Shown here: positions 17,801-27,297 of the stretch, one piece after another
How positions within the stretch are numbered: position 1 is the first letter of the stretch
How the letters are laid out: each line of letters opens with the position of its first letter
NCBI GenBank assembly: GCA_963975575.1
Contig: CAXBHL010000001.1
Span: 992,001-1,056,000, forward strand
Length of the DNA: 64,000 bases
Direction: 5' to 3'
Origin: UBA6054 sp963975575
Lineage (GTDB): Bacteria; Planctomycetota; Phycisphaerae; Phycisphaerales; UBA1924
The notes under the pieces: generated by a model
The model's database searches: none
The model's input: only the letters and a program-made list of their open reading frames with translations
What the model was told of the DNA's origin: nothing
Position numbers and translations under genes: made by a program

Positions 17801-18872
17801 CCTGCACGTGGCGAAGCTGCGACCAATCCGGGTTCATCGAGTACGTGACGTCGGTCGTCGCGTTCGTGAACCCGCGGAATCGCTCCTCGCTGCGTCGGAC
17901 CGCTTCGTCCGCCCGTGCCCGTTCGATGATCAAGGCCGCGGTCCGCGTGATGTCCTTGACGAAGCGGAGGTGCGTCTCGGACGGGGTCCCGGGCTGGCGC
18001 GCGTAGTTGGCGAACGCGCCGAGCGGCTTGCCGCGGCCGCTGAGGATCGGAACCGACCACGCCGAGCGGTAGCCCATCGGGGTGACGATCTCGGCGAACC
18101 GGGCCCAGTGCGGGTCGGCGGTGACGTCGGAGAGCACGACGGTCTCGCACAGGCTGACCGCGCGGCAGCAGCAGCCGATGTCGGTGTTGATGGGAAGGCC
18201 CTTGACGATGTCGTGGTAGGAGTCGCTCAGTTTGGGGCCGACGCCGCCGACAAACCGGGTGCCAGACTCGTCGAGCAGCGCGATGCTGCAGTCCGCCCGC
18301 CCCGCGGCGTGGGTCTCGGCGGTGGTGATCAGGAACTTGAGCACGTCCTCGAGGCTGTCGCCTTTGGCCAGCATCTCCAGCGCGGTCTTCTCGCTCTCGA
18401 GGACCACCTCGGCGAGCTTGCGCTCGGTGATCTCCACGAGCATGTTGACGCCGCCGATGATCTCCCCCTCGTTGTCGAAGAGCGGCGTGGGGTGCGGCAG
18501 GCACCAGATCCGCGAGCCGTCCGGACGCTCGACGATCACTTCCGCGCCCCGGACCGGCTCGCCGGTCTTCAGGGTGACCGCCATCGGGCACTCTTCGTGC
18601 GGGAGCGAGCGGCCGTCCGGACGGAACAGTTTCCACGTCACGCACCACCGATCGCGCCCGAGCATGGGGGTCCGGCCGGACACGGTTTCGCACGCGGGGT
18701 TGTAGTGCGTGACACGTCCCAGCTTGTCGGTCGTGTACACCGCGGCGGGGAGGGCGTCGATCAGACGCCGCATGTTCTGCTCGCCGTTGTTGCGGTTGAA
18801 GCCCGAGAGGATGTCAAGGATCGGCTCCTCGCCGCCGTTGCTGGTTGACGAGGATGCGATCGCTGAGGTCAT
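14835..18872 (-). CDS. Multi-PAS/GAF hybrid sensor kinase (HWE/HisKA_2 type) with C-terminal receiver
   Basis: A 1345-residue cytoplasmic sensor without membrane segments. Rough order: PAS (35-150), GAF (155-320), PAS (325-445), GAF (455-625), three PAS (640-760, 765-890, 895-1015), HWE-type kinase (1020-1200), receiver (1225-1345). The phospho-His is His1026 in ELNHRVKNTLA; the ATP-binding part has HELATNASKYGAL and GYGSRLVEQ. The receiver has VVEDN, phospho-Asp1283 in AAILDVDLDG and the Lys of VLSKP. GAF1 contains a CCC cluster (DIGCCCRAV). Ligands are unknown. ATG at 18872 follows AGGAG; a promoter lies at 18961-18988. No partner response regulator or output gene is adjacent, so it is an orphan kinase in this window. 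Confidence 0.92.
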   Translation of the reverse strand: MTSAIASSSTSNGGEEPILDILSGFNRNNGEQNMRRLIDALPAAVYTTDKLGRVTHYNPACETVSGRTPMLGRDRWCVTWKLFRPDGRSLPHEECPMAVTLKTGEPVRGAEVIVERPDGSRIWCLPHPTPLFDNEGEIIGGVNMLVEITERKLAEVVLESEKTALEMLAKGDSLEDVLKFLITTAETHAAGRADCSIALLDESGTRFVGGVGPKLSDSYHDIVKGLPINTDIGCCCRAVSLCETVVLSDVTADPHWARFAEIVTPMGYRSAWSVPILSGRGKPLGAFANYARQPGTPSETHLRFVKDITRTAALIIERARADEAVRRSEERFRGFTNATTDVTYSMNPDWSQLRHVQGRGFVADTTEPLSDWISTYVHPEDRQLVSETVRRAIETRSTYDLEHRVYRVDGSVGWTHSRAVPITGADGEIVEWFGAASDITQRRQTEEALRKRESIMAGQREALEQAVNDASLESSLGTLVQTAIRGVGKGSRAGFYLANEERTTLRHVVGMPPEYARAIEGFAVGPDSLACGLATHTGRPILTRDVRDEPKWKPWLWLAEQFDYRACWSFPIRTEQGKFVGTLAIYWRQPREASAQDVEICELLAHTASIIIGRHADSAARRQAEQALARSERLHRQTLSLMPAAVYSCDADGIITYFNDQASKIWGRTPRIGDKEELFCGSERLQLPDGSTLPHERCPMAIALNEGQAFRNAEVHICRPDGSTVPVMVNIEPIRNDQGDVVGAINAFVDVSAAKQAEDKLRRYAQTFAQLVEQSPLGIFTVDADFRVANISIGAIPAFRNVDPIIGRDLGEVMEVIWPEPIASEVVGLFRQTLDTGEPYVSPGLVGKRKDIGQIESYEWQINRAVLSDGRPGVVCYFFDTTRIQQVNDALRDSEERFRMLADNMAQLAWTCDTLGCVTWYNKRWIEYTGLSVEEMKEWGWKLVHHPDHVDRVVQGVLRAQEQGEVWEDTFPIRGRDGRFRWFLSRAVPIRDDAGQIVRWFGTNTDITDRLEHEKQLRTVLAELNHRVKNTLAVVNAIANQTIRRSTDLEVFAESFNQRLRSIAKAHSLLTSTEWTGCGLDEVVHSEIDARVSADSQLVISGPAITLLPKHCLAMHMVFHELATNASKYGALKDANGRIEISWQTVQRGNAHWVQIDWQERCTHGVVPPGESGYGSRLVEQSITYDLHGEIQSRYTPEGFACRISFPASAAITGRGRVESECGEAGTEKQPGRVLVVEDNMLLATALVEELEELGVRVLGPANTLDKAMRLVEFEAPAAAILDVDLDGTKVYPLARRLRDRGVPFVLLTGYEPRDLPADLQKSTVLSKPIAQAQIERLVSGILAG

Positions 18873-18960
18873 CAAGGGCTCCTGGGCCTGGCACGCGGGC
18901 GTGAACTTGTCGCTCGGCGGGCCGTGCGTCGGCGGTACCGTCCGCGGACGTGGCGATCCG

Positions 18961-18988
18961 ATTTTACCAAATGTTCTTTACATCGCAA
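18961..18988 (-). promoter_or_regulatory. Sigma70-type promoter for the hybrid kinase
   Basis: On the minus strand TTGCGA (18988-18983) and TAAAAT (18966-18961) are separated by 16 bases, in an AT-rich patch (18961-19060) that stands out from the GC-rich surroundings. Transcription would start near 18954, about 80 bases before the ATG. Confidence 0.5.
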
Positions 18989-19144
18989 CAGACGGAACGT
19001 GAATTGCTCCTAAGTGTAATGTGCGTGAATGATACATGAAAGTCTTTTAAGGCAGGCGTTTCGGGCGCGTACCGGGCGGTGTGACACCGCGTTGTTCCGC
19101 GCCGAGCCGCTGGCGCAGGAAATCGGTTGCTCCGAACGTCGCAA

Positions 19145-19229
19145 TAGGCCTGGAGGGACTCGAACCCTCACTCCCGTTTCCGGGACGCGGCTTTTAAGGC
19201 CGCTGCGTCTGCCATTCCGCCACAGGCCC
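19145..19229 (-). tRNA. tRNA-Leu(UAA)
   Basis: An 85-base cloverleaf on the minus strand. The acceptor stem GGGCCTG pairs with CAGGCCT, including one G-U pair. The anticodon loop CTTAAAA gives anticodon UAA. The long variable arm (TCCCGGAAACGGGA) is typical of leucine tRNAs, and the T-loop is TTCGAGT. The discriminator base is A, as required for Leu. CCA is not encoded. Confidence 0.96.
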
Positions 19230-19254
19230 GCGGTCGGTCGTGTGTTGCCGGGGT

Positions 19255-19632
19255 TCAACCGGCCTTGGCGCATCGGTCGCATAAACCGAAGAGCGTGATT
19301 TCGTGGCGCTCGACCATGAATCCTTCGGGGGCGAGTTTGGCGAGGCCCCCGGGGCAGCCGTGGATCTCGAAGGCCCGGCCGCAGGCGGTGCACTGGAAGT
19401 GGTGGTGGTGGCCTTTGCCGGCCAGCTCGTAGCGCGGGGCCTCACCGGGCAGCTCGACCCGGGTGATTTCACCGAGTTCCTCAAGGGCCTTGACGGTGCG
19501 GTAGACGGTCGCCAGGGAGATGCCCGGAGCGTCGGAATCGGCCTTCTCCTGGATCTCCCGGGGGCTCAATGGGCGTCCCTGGGGGGTGAAGAGGGCCCGG
19601 ATGGCGTCTCGTTGGCGGGTGGAGCGGTCCAT
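19255..19632 (-). CDS. Fur-family metal-responsive regulator
   Basis: A 125-residue Fur/PerR/Zur-type repressor. The winged helix carries SLATVYRTVKALEELGEI, the recognition helix of the family. The metal and dimer domain has HHHHFQCTACG and a C-terminal CDRC, the two CxxC pairs of the structural zinc site. Which metal or peroxide it senses cannot be told. It starts at ATG 19632 and diverges from glutamine synthetase, with a 127-base shared control region. tRNA-Leu lies just downstream. Confidence 0.9.
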   Translation of the reverse strand: MDRSTRQRDAIRALFTPQGRPLSPREIQEKADSDAPGISLATVYRTVKALEELGEITRVELPGEAPRYELAGKGHHHHFQCTACGRAFEIHGCPGGLAKLAPEGFMVERHEITLFGLCDRCAKAG

Positions 19633-19759
19633 GTGCGGGAAAGGATAGGGACGATTCCCGCCTGCGGGCTTGCAAACCCGGGGCGGGCCGCGAAACATGG
19701 GGTGTCCTGGCCGCAACCGGGTGACGACCGCTAACGCAAGTGCTTTCGTGGAGATGATA

Positions 19760-21961
<2,202 letters not shown>

Positions 21962-22020
21962 CCGCCCGGGGGTCGGGCCTGACCCGGCACGGGCCGACGC
22001 AGACCCAAAGACGAGCCGAC

Positions 22021-22055
22021 GCGGGCGGGTTCCTTCCGGGAGCCCGCCCGCTTTC
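22021..22055 (+). terminator. Intrinsic terminator after glutamine synthetase
   Basis: A 9-bp all-GC stem (22021-22029 with 22043-22051) is followed by a short TTT. The T-run is weak, so confidence is moderate. Confidence 0.6.
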
Positions 22056-22073
22056 GCGCTATCATCCTGACCT

Positions 22074-23015
22074 ATGGACGAACGCCAAACACAGATCCGT
22101 CAGGGGGCCGGGCTCGAGGAATCGCGGATCAACACCGATCTGATCGATTTCCTCAATAAATGGAGCTCGCCGGTCCTCATCGTCATCGGCCTGATCGGGC
22201 TCGGCTGGGCCGGCCTGCGTTACATGGAGCGGGCGCGGGTGGCCAAGATCGATAACGCGTACGCGGCCTATGAGGGCGCGATCGCGGGCGGCAGCCCCGC
22301 GCCGGCGTCGCTTCGGAACATCGCCGAGGAGTTCGGGGGCGTTGGCTCGGTCGCGGAGATGGCCCTGCTCCGAACGGTGGACGTCTACCTGCGGGCCGCG
22401 ATCTCGGGCATCGAACCCGGGGCCGAACTCGACTCGCTGACCGGCCGGCCGGCCAACCCGGACGACGTTCTCGACGAAGCGCGGGCGCAGAGCTACCTGT
22501 CCCAGGCTCGCGATCTGGCGGGCTCCGTCGTGGCGTCCACCGAGGGCGACGAGGGCAAAGCGTTGCTCCGCGTGCAGGCGCTGATGCGACTGGGCGCAGC
22601 CCGCGAGGGCCTCGGTTCGATCGAGGAGGCCAAGGCCGCGTACCAACTCGCCGCCGGGACGGCGTCGGCTGCGGGATTCCGTGAGCTGGCGGTCGTCGCC
22701 GAGGCGCGGGCGGCCGCGGCCGATCGGCTGGGCGAGGTCCCCGCGTTGCCGTCGCGGGCCGATCTCGCGCCGTTGCCCGGAGACGAGCTGCTCAACTCGT
22801 CCGGAGAGATCCCGATGACGCTGGAAGAGATCATGTCGATGCCCTCGATCGGCACGAACAATCCCTCGGGCGATTCGGGCACGACCGCCGGCAGCGGCGA
22901 TGGTGCGCCCCCGCAGGAGCCGGTTGAACCGTCCGGAGATCCCGTGGAAGAACCCGCGGCGGATCCGACCGGCGGTGGTGAGCCGCCCGCCGGGGACGGC
23001 TCCGGCGCGCCGTGA
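22074..23015 (+). CDS. TPR-like membrane-anchored protein (YfgM-like layout)
   Basis: A 313-residue protein with one membrane segment (residues 36-53, VLIVIGLIGLGWAGL) and a helical periplasmic part. The helices around residues 60-215 are alanine-rich and spaced like tetratricopeptide units (YLSQARDLA, LMRLGAAREGLGSIEEAKAAYQLA). The last 70 residues are Pro/Gly/Ser/Glu-rich and disordered. The layout of an N-terminal anchor followed by TPR-like helices resembles YfgM, which attends protein export, but this is a resemblance only. The stop overlaps the GTG start of the pseudouridine synthase gene (GTGA), so the two form an operon. Confidence 0.65.
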   Translation: MDERQTQIRQGAGLEESRINTDLIDFLNKWSSPVLIVIGLIGLGWAGLRYMERARVAKIDNAYAAYEGAIAGGSPAPASLRNIAEEFGGVGSVAEMALLRTVDVYLRAAISGIEPGAELDSLTGRPANPDDVLDEARAQSYLSQARDLAGSVVASTEGDEGKALLRVQALMRLGAAREGLGSIEEAKAAYQLAAGTASAAGFRELAVVAEARAAAADRLGEVPALPSRADLAPLPGDELLNSSGEIPMTLEEIMSMPSIGTNNPSGDSGTTAGSGDGAPPQEPVEPSGDPVEEPAADPTGGGEPPAGDGSGAP

Positions 23016-24229
23016 CCCCGGGGGGGTCAACCGAATCGGCTAGTCCCGGCGGCGGGCGTCCCTCGTCCGAACCGACCGATGCCTCCGAGCGTGTCGCCGG
23101 GGACGGGTCGGCTCCGCCTCTGATCCAGGCCGGGGGAAAGGTCGACCCGGAGGCCGTTCGCGCGGCCTACGAACGGGCCCGCGACGACGGCGACGACGAT
23201 TATCTGGCTCGCGTGCGGTTCGAGTTGCAACGCGACCTGCAGTGCCGCCTCGACAAGTATCTGGTGACCCGCGTGACGTTTATGAGCCGCAGCGCGCTGC
23301 AGCGGCTGATCGAGGGGGGCGGCGCGTCGGTCAACGGGCGCCCGGGTAAGGCCTCGACCAAACTCCGCGGGGGCGACCTGGTCGAACTGATCATCCCGCA
23401 GCCACCGTCCGGGGAGATCACGCCAGAGGACATCCCGCTTGAGGTGCTGGTCGAGGACCAGCACCTGATCGTGATCGACAAGCCGGCGGACATCATCGTC
23501 CATCCGGCCCGTTCCGAGCTGTGCGGCACGATGATCAACGCGCTCGCGTGGCGGTTCCGGCACGTTTCCGGGGGTGAGCTTTCGCCGGTGGGCGAGGAGT
23601 TCGCCCGACCGGGTGTGGTCCATCGGCTCGACCGTCACACGTCCGGCTGCATCGTTTTCGCCAAGTCCGAAGAGGCACACTGGAAGATCGGCCGGCAGTT
23701 CGAGAACCGGACAGTGGACAAGCGGTACCTGGCGGTGGTCGAGGGACGGGTCGAACCGGTATTCCAGGTGATCGACCTGCCGCTCGGGCCGCACCCGTCG
23801 AAGGCCAAGGGTGCGCGGGAGAAGCGGGTCGTGCGGCACGATGATCTGGGCAAGCCGTCGGTGACGCTCTGCCGGGTCCGCGAACGCTTCCTGACGCCCG
23901 ACGGTCGGTCATTCACGCTGGTCGAGTTGGAACTGAAGACCGGACGGACCCACCAGATCCGCGTGCATCTGTCGTACCTCGGGCACCCGATCGTGGGCGA
24001 CGACATGTACGGCGGGCGGCCGTTCGAGTCCGGCGGGTTCCGCATCGACCGCCAGGCGTTGCACGCCGCGCTGCTGGCGTTCGAGCACCCGATCAACGGC
24101 GACCCGGTGGTGTGCGTGTCGCGGCCGCGTGCGGAGATTCTGGGGCTGATCGGCTCGCTGCGTGGAGTGGAGGGGGCCGAGGTGGTCCACGCCGAAGGGG
24201 CGGTCCCGTTGACCCGGTTTGGCCTCTGA
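23012..24229 (+). CDS. RluA/RluD-family 23S rRNA pseudouridine synthase
   Basis: A 405-residue RNA-modifying enzyme. A disordered N-terminus (about 1-70) precedes an S4 RNA-binding domain (DKYLVTRVTFMSRSALQRLI) and a catalytic domain. The catalytic aspartate is in VVHRLDRHTSGCIVFAK; the later KTGRTHQIRVHL motif is diagnostic of the family. RluD-type enzymes modify helix 69 of 23S rRNA, but the exact position here is unknown. GTG at 23012 overlaps the previous stop; internal starts are possible since the first ~70 residues are not conserved. Confidence 0.9.
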   Translation: MTPGGSTESASPGGGRPSSEPTDASERVAGDGSAPPLIQAGGKVDPEAVRAAYERARDDGDDDYLARVRFELQRDLQCRLDKYLVTRVTFMSRSALQRLIEGGGASVNGRPGKASTKLRGGDLVELIIPQPPSGEITPEDIPLEVLVEDQHLIVIDKPADIIVHPARSELCGTMINALAWRFRHVSGGELSPVGEEFARPGVVHRLDRHTSGCIVFAKSEEAHWKIGRQFENRTVDKRYLAVVEGRVEPVFQVIDLPLGPHPSKAKGAREKRVVRHDDLGKPSVTLCRVRERFLTPDGRSFTLVELELKTGRTHQIRVHLSYLGHPIVGDDMYGGRPFESGGFRIDRQALHAALLAFEHPINGDPVVCVSRPRAEILGLIGSLRGVEGAEVVHAEGAVPLTRFGL

Positions 24230-24436
24230 GCGTTGTCGCACCGGCCGGACACGATTGCCTGGCACGGGTTCGTCGGTCGCTCCCGGAACGCTCGGCGGTT
24301 TTCGGACCGACGCATCCGTCACAGACGGTTTCCGATGACGCATATTGCCCGGTTTCACTCGCCGCGTCGTGCGGTGTTTGTGACAGTGTCGGTGGGCTGA
24401 CGTGCCCGCGGACCGATCTTCGGAGGGAGCGCAACG

Positions 24437-25411
24437 ATGCTGACGAACATGGCCATCTCGGGACTTCTCGGAACGCTTGTCCTGGCCGCGGGGCTGCCGG
24501 CGAGCGCGTCGGATACCAAGCCCGAGGCCGAGGACCAGAAGACCGCGGAGCAGGCGGCTCCCGTCGAGAACACGGCGGAAGACAAGGTGCTCGTCACCGT
24601 GAGTCTGCCGAACGGACGCAAGTACGTCATCGAGCAGACGGTCCATTCGGCCCGCATCGGCAGCCCGTTCGGATCCAGCGTGACCCGGGTCCTGCCGGAC
24701 GGTTCGCGGATGAGCTACAGCACCGCGATGGGATCCACCTCCAAGTCCTCCTCGCGGGCGCGTTCGGCGTCGTCGGGCAGGAAGAGCTCGTCGGGATCCG
24801 CGGGCTCGGGTGGGAGTGTTTCGCGGCTTGGCTCTGGGGTTTCCGGGGGGAGCGCGGGGGGTGGTCGCGCCTCGTTCGGTGCGTCGGGCGGCGGCGGTGG
24901 TGGGGGTGGAGGTGGAGGCAGCAAGGCCGCGGGCGGCGGTGGGGGAGCCGCGGCGGGTGCGGCGACAACGCCTCGTGCGGCCCGCGTGGCGTTCCAGACC
25001 CCTTCAGAGACCCCGTCGGTCGAGACCCCCCAGTCGGTGCCCACCGTCGGTTCGCCCCGCTACACGGACGATGGGGCCACCGGCGGCCAGGATGTGCGAT
25101 TCCACGATGCGGGCATCTCGGCCCTGGTGGTCGGGCGGACCGTCTTCATCTGGGGAGCGGAGATTGTCCAGTCGACGGCCGATTTCAGCCTTGTGCAGGG
25201 TGAGCGGTTCGCCTTCGACGGTGCGGTGGTGCGTGAGCCGCAGACGCGGGAGCCCAGCCCGGGCGTGCTGAGTACCGTCGATCAGATGTATGCTCCGCTC
25301 AAGCTCGAGTTTGCCGCGGGAACCACCACGACGCTGACGATGTTCTCGAGGGCCGACAACCCGGACGCCCCCGACCGCGATATGCGGACGTGGACTTTCC
25401 GGGTCCGGTAA
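24437..25411 (+). CDS. Secreted Gly/Ser-rich protein of unknown function
   Basis: A 324-residue exported protein with a signal peptide ending near ASA (residue 25). A small N-terminal segment (VLVTVSLPNGRKYVIEQTV) is followed by a low-complexity linker of Ser, Arg and Gly (about 95-180) that contains a run of eleven glycines, and then by a folded C-terminal part (about 205-324) rich in beta strands (GISALVVGRTVFIWGAEIV). I do not recognise it. GGAGGGAG lies before the ATG at 24437. It is followed after 22 bases by the PPTase gene on the same strand. Confidence 0.65.
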   Translation: MLTNMAISGLLGTLVLAAGLPASASDTKPEAEDQKTAEQAAPVENTAEDKVLVTVSLPNGRKYVIEQTVHSARIGSPFGSSVTRVLPDGSRMSYSTAMGSTSKSSSRARSASSGRKSSSGSAGSGGSVSRLGSGVSGGSAGGGRASFGASGGGGGGGGGGGSKAAGGGGGAAAGAATTPRAARVAFQTPSETPSVETPQSVPTVGSPRYTDDGATGGQDVRFHDAGISALVVGRTVFIWGAEIVQSTADFSLVQGERFAFDGAVVREPQTREPSPGVLSTVDQMYAPLKLEFAAGTTTTLTMFSRADNPDAPDRDMRTWTFRVR

Positions 25412-25433
25412 GGCTGCTGCAAAGGGGATCGGC

Positions 25434-26147
25434 GTGATCATGGACGCACAGTCGCTCGGCGAAACCCACCGGATCGAGATTCCGCCGGCGGGTGGCGTGC
25501 GCGTGTGGCTGATCCGCGCCAGCCCGGAGCTGGCGGAACGCTCGCGGGCGGTGCTCTCGGCGGAGGAGCAAGCGGATATTGACCGGCTCGCGCGGGAGCG
25601 GGACCGGCTGGCGGCGACCGTCTCGCGTGCCGCCTGGAGGCAGGCCGCCGGAAACGCGCTTGGGATCGAACCGGGCGACGTCGAGGTCGAACGGACCGGC
25701 TACGGGCGTCCGCTCCCTCTGGGGCTCGAGCGAACCGTGACCGATCTGAACTCCAGCCATGCGTCGGATCTGGTCGGTTTGGCGGTGGGGCGGGGGGTTC
25801 GGATCGGTGTGGATCTGGAGATGACGACCGGCGTTCAGGTGGATGATCACATCTCGCACGCGGTCGAGTCGATCACGGGCCCCGCCATCGAACTGATCCA
25901 GGACCGGACTGAACGGATTTTGTTCGCATGGAGCGTGCTGGAGGCGTTGCTCAAGGCCGACGGGCGCGGCATGCACCTGAGTCCGAGCATGGTCAGCACG
26001 GAAATCCGGACCCTTTGGGGTTGGAATGCCGCTCGGGTGGCGGGCACGGCGTGGTGGGTGCGCCGATTCGAGACGCCGGGCGGATTTGTGGGCGCGGTCG
26101 CCGCGGCCGGGCCGGTGGTCGATATCGACTTCATTCGCTCAGTTTGA
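25434..26147 (+). CDS. Sfp-type 4'-phosphopantetheinyl transferase
   Basis: A 237-residue enzyme that transfers the phosphopantetheine arm of coenzyme A onto a serine of carrier proteins. Magnesium-binding residues lie in RIGVDLEM and in AWSVLEALLKADGRGM, which correspond to the GVDIE and WxxKEAxxK motifs; the usual Lys before Glu-Ala is Leu here. LNSSHASDLVGLAVG matches the central SH motif. Sfp types serve secondary-metabolite carriers, and the only such protein in the window is the NRPS at 53048-57274, with two PCP domains. GTG at 25434 is preferred over ATG 25440 by spacing to AAAGGGG. It stands just before the exosortase operon. Confidence 0.85.
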   Translation: MIMDAQSLGETHRIEIPPAGGVRVWLIRASPELAERSRAVLSAEEQADIDRLARERDRLAATVSRAAWRQAAGNALGIEPGDVEVERTGYGRPLPLGLERTVTDLNSSHASDLVGLAVGRGVRIGVDLEMTTGVQVDDHISHAVESITGPAIELIQDRTERILFAWSVLEALLKADGRGMHLSPSMVSTEIRTLWGWNAARVAGTAWWVRRFETPGGFVGAVAAAGPVVDIDFIRSV

Positions 26148-26224
26148 GATCGCCGAGAACGCGGCTTGCGCAGAACTTGCGCCGGGCTGTCGCACGGCCT
26201 GATCGGTCCGTACCTTCCTAGACT

Positions 26225-26286
26225 CCCCCGAGTGTGGTGCAAGATCCGGGGAAAATCGTCCGAAGTCAGGGTGAATCCCGTTCGGA
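26225..26286 (+). promoter_or_regulatory. Paired hairpins in the leader of the exosortase operon
   Basis: Between the PPTase and the exosortase operon (26148-26349), TCCGAA (26259-26264) pairs with TTCGGA (26281-26286), with an inner GGG/CCC. Just before, CCCC (26226-26229) can pair with GGGG (26248-26251). No T-run follows, so a terminator is unlikely; a leader RNA or protein-binding site is possible. No sigma54 or clear sigma70 promoter was found here. Confidence 0.35.
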
Positions 26287-26349
26287 TGTTCCGCTGTTTG
26301 TGGACCGATGGGTCTCTGTGTTTCTGGACGGACCAGCGAGAGGATCGGC

Positions 26350-27297
26350 GTGTCGGGAGTGGACCACGCCAGCCAGATGGGCCCCGCCTCCGGACCGTTG
26401 ACGGCCGCGGCTGTGTCTCGGTCGGTGCGGTCCTTCATCGTGCTGTGCGGGGCGGTTCGCCGGACCCCGCTGGCCCGGTCGATCGGCCGATCCCTGGTGG
26501 ACCTTCCCCTCGATGACGGCACGACGCTGGCAGACAGGCACGTGGCCGGGGCCGAGGCGTTTGCCCGCCGGCGTGGGAGTGACCCGGTCCGCGTGCGGCT
26601 GCTTGTGGATGCGAACTCGGAGCCGCCGAGGGAACATGCGGGCTCAGACTGGGTGGCGTGTTCGGTCGAGCGGGACGCCAGCCCGATCCGCGGCGTCGCG
26701 GGAATTCTCTCGGACGCGACACGCGACTACGGCGACGGTGATTTCGTGGCGGTGGTGAACGGGGCTCAGTTGTTCAGGACCCCCCTGAACGAACTCGTCG
26801 ATGCGATGGTCCGTAAGGAGTCCGATGTGACCATGGTCGCTTCGGCGGACGGCACACCCGTCGGGCTGTGGCTGATCCGGTGCGGCGTGCTGAGGACGGT
26901 GCGAGAGGTGGGGTACGTGGATCTGAAAGAGCAGGCCCTGCCGGATTGGCTCGGGCGCTGGAATGTGAGCGTGGTGGAGACCCAGCGTGCGTACGCGGTC
27001 CGGACCCGCACGATCCAGGAGTACCTGGGCGCCGTGCTGATGCAGGCGAACGGGGGGCACTCGGGCGCATCCGTGGACGAGGATCCGTACCGGGAGGATT
27101 GGGAGCGCTCATTCTCGGTGATCGAGCCGGGCGCCGAAGTGGACGAATCCGCCACGGTGCACGACTCGGTGGTGCTATCCGGTGCGAAAGTCGGGCGCGG
27201 GGCGGTCGTCGTGCGGTCCGTCGTCTGCCCTGGCGGAAGCGTGAGCGCGGGAACGCGGTGCGTCGGCCAAGTTGTCGCGGCAGGGGGGAGGTCGTGA
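26350..27297 (+). CDS. Nucleotidyltransferase-like protein with left-handed beta-helix tail
   Basis: A 315-residue protein shaped like a sugar-nucleotide pyrophosphorylase. It has an N-terminal Rossmann-like domain, a middle region with GVAGILSDATRDYGDGDFVA and YVDLKEQALPDWL as in NDP-sugar synthases, and a C-terminal hexapeptide-repeat segment (VIEPGAEVDESATVHDSVVL). The usual nucleotide-binding GGxGTRL signature is absent; the corresponding stretch reads VLCGAVRRTPLARSIGRS. It may therefore be inactive, regulatory, or have an altered substrate. GTG at 26350 has AGAGGA upstream; an in-frame ATG at 26308 lacks a ribosome site. Its stop overlaps the exosortase ATG (ATGA). Confidence 0.65.
   Translation: MSGVDHASQMGPASGPLTAAAVSRSVRSFIVLCGAVRRTPLARSIGRSLVDLPLDDGTTLADRHVAGAEAFARRRGSDPVRVRLLVDANSEPPREHAGSDWVACSVERDASPIRGVAGILSDATRDYGDGDFVAVVNGAQLFRTPLNELVDAMVRKESDVTMVASADGTPVGLWLIRCGVLRTVREVGYVDLKEQALPDWLGRWNVSVVETQRAYAVRTRTIQEYLGAVLMQANGGHSGASVDEDPYREDWERSFSVIEPGAEVDESATVHDSVVLSGAKVGRGAVVVRSVVCPGGSVSAGTRCVGQVVAAGGRS

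Noticed and set aside
19076..19090. GCGGTG/CACCGC palindrome downstream of tRNA-Leu as a terminator
   Set aside because: The stem is perfect but no U-run follows on the tRNA strand.
26236..26300. GGTGCAAGATCC and GGTGAATCCC resembling parts of a cobalamin riboswitch
   Set aside because: The B12 box (GCCACTG) and the expected order of stems are missing, and no cobalamin-related gene follows.
26308..26349. ATG at 26308 as start of the nucleotidyltransferase-like gene
   Set aside because: No ribosome site, and the extra 14 residues do not fit the fold; GTG at 26350 has AGAGGA upstream.
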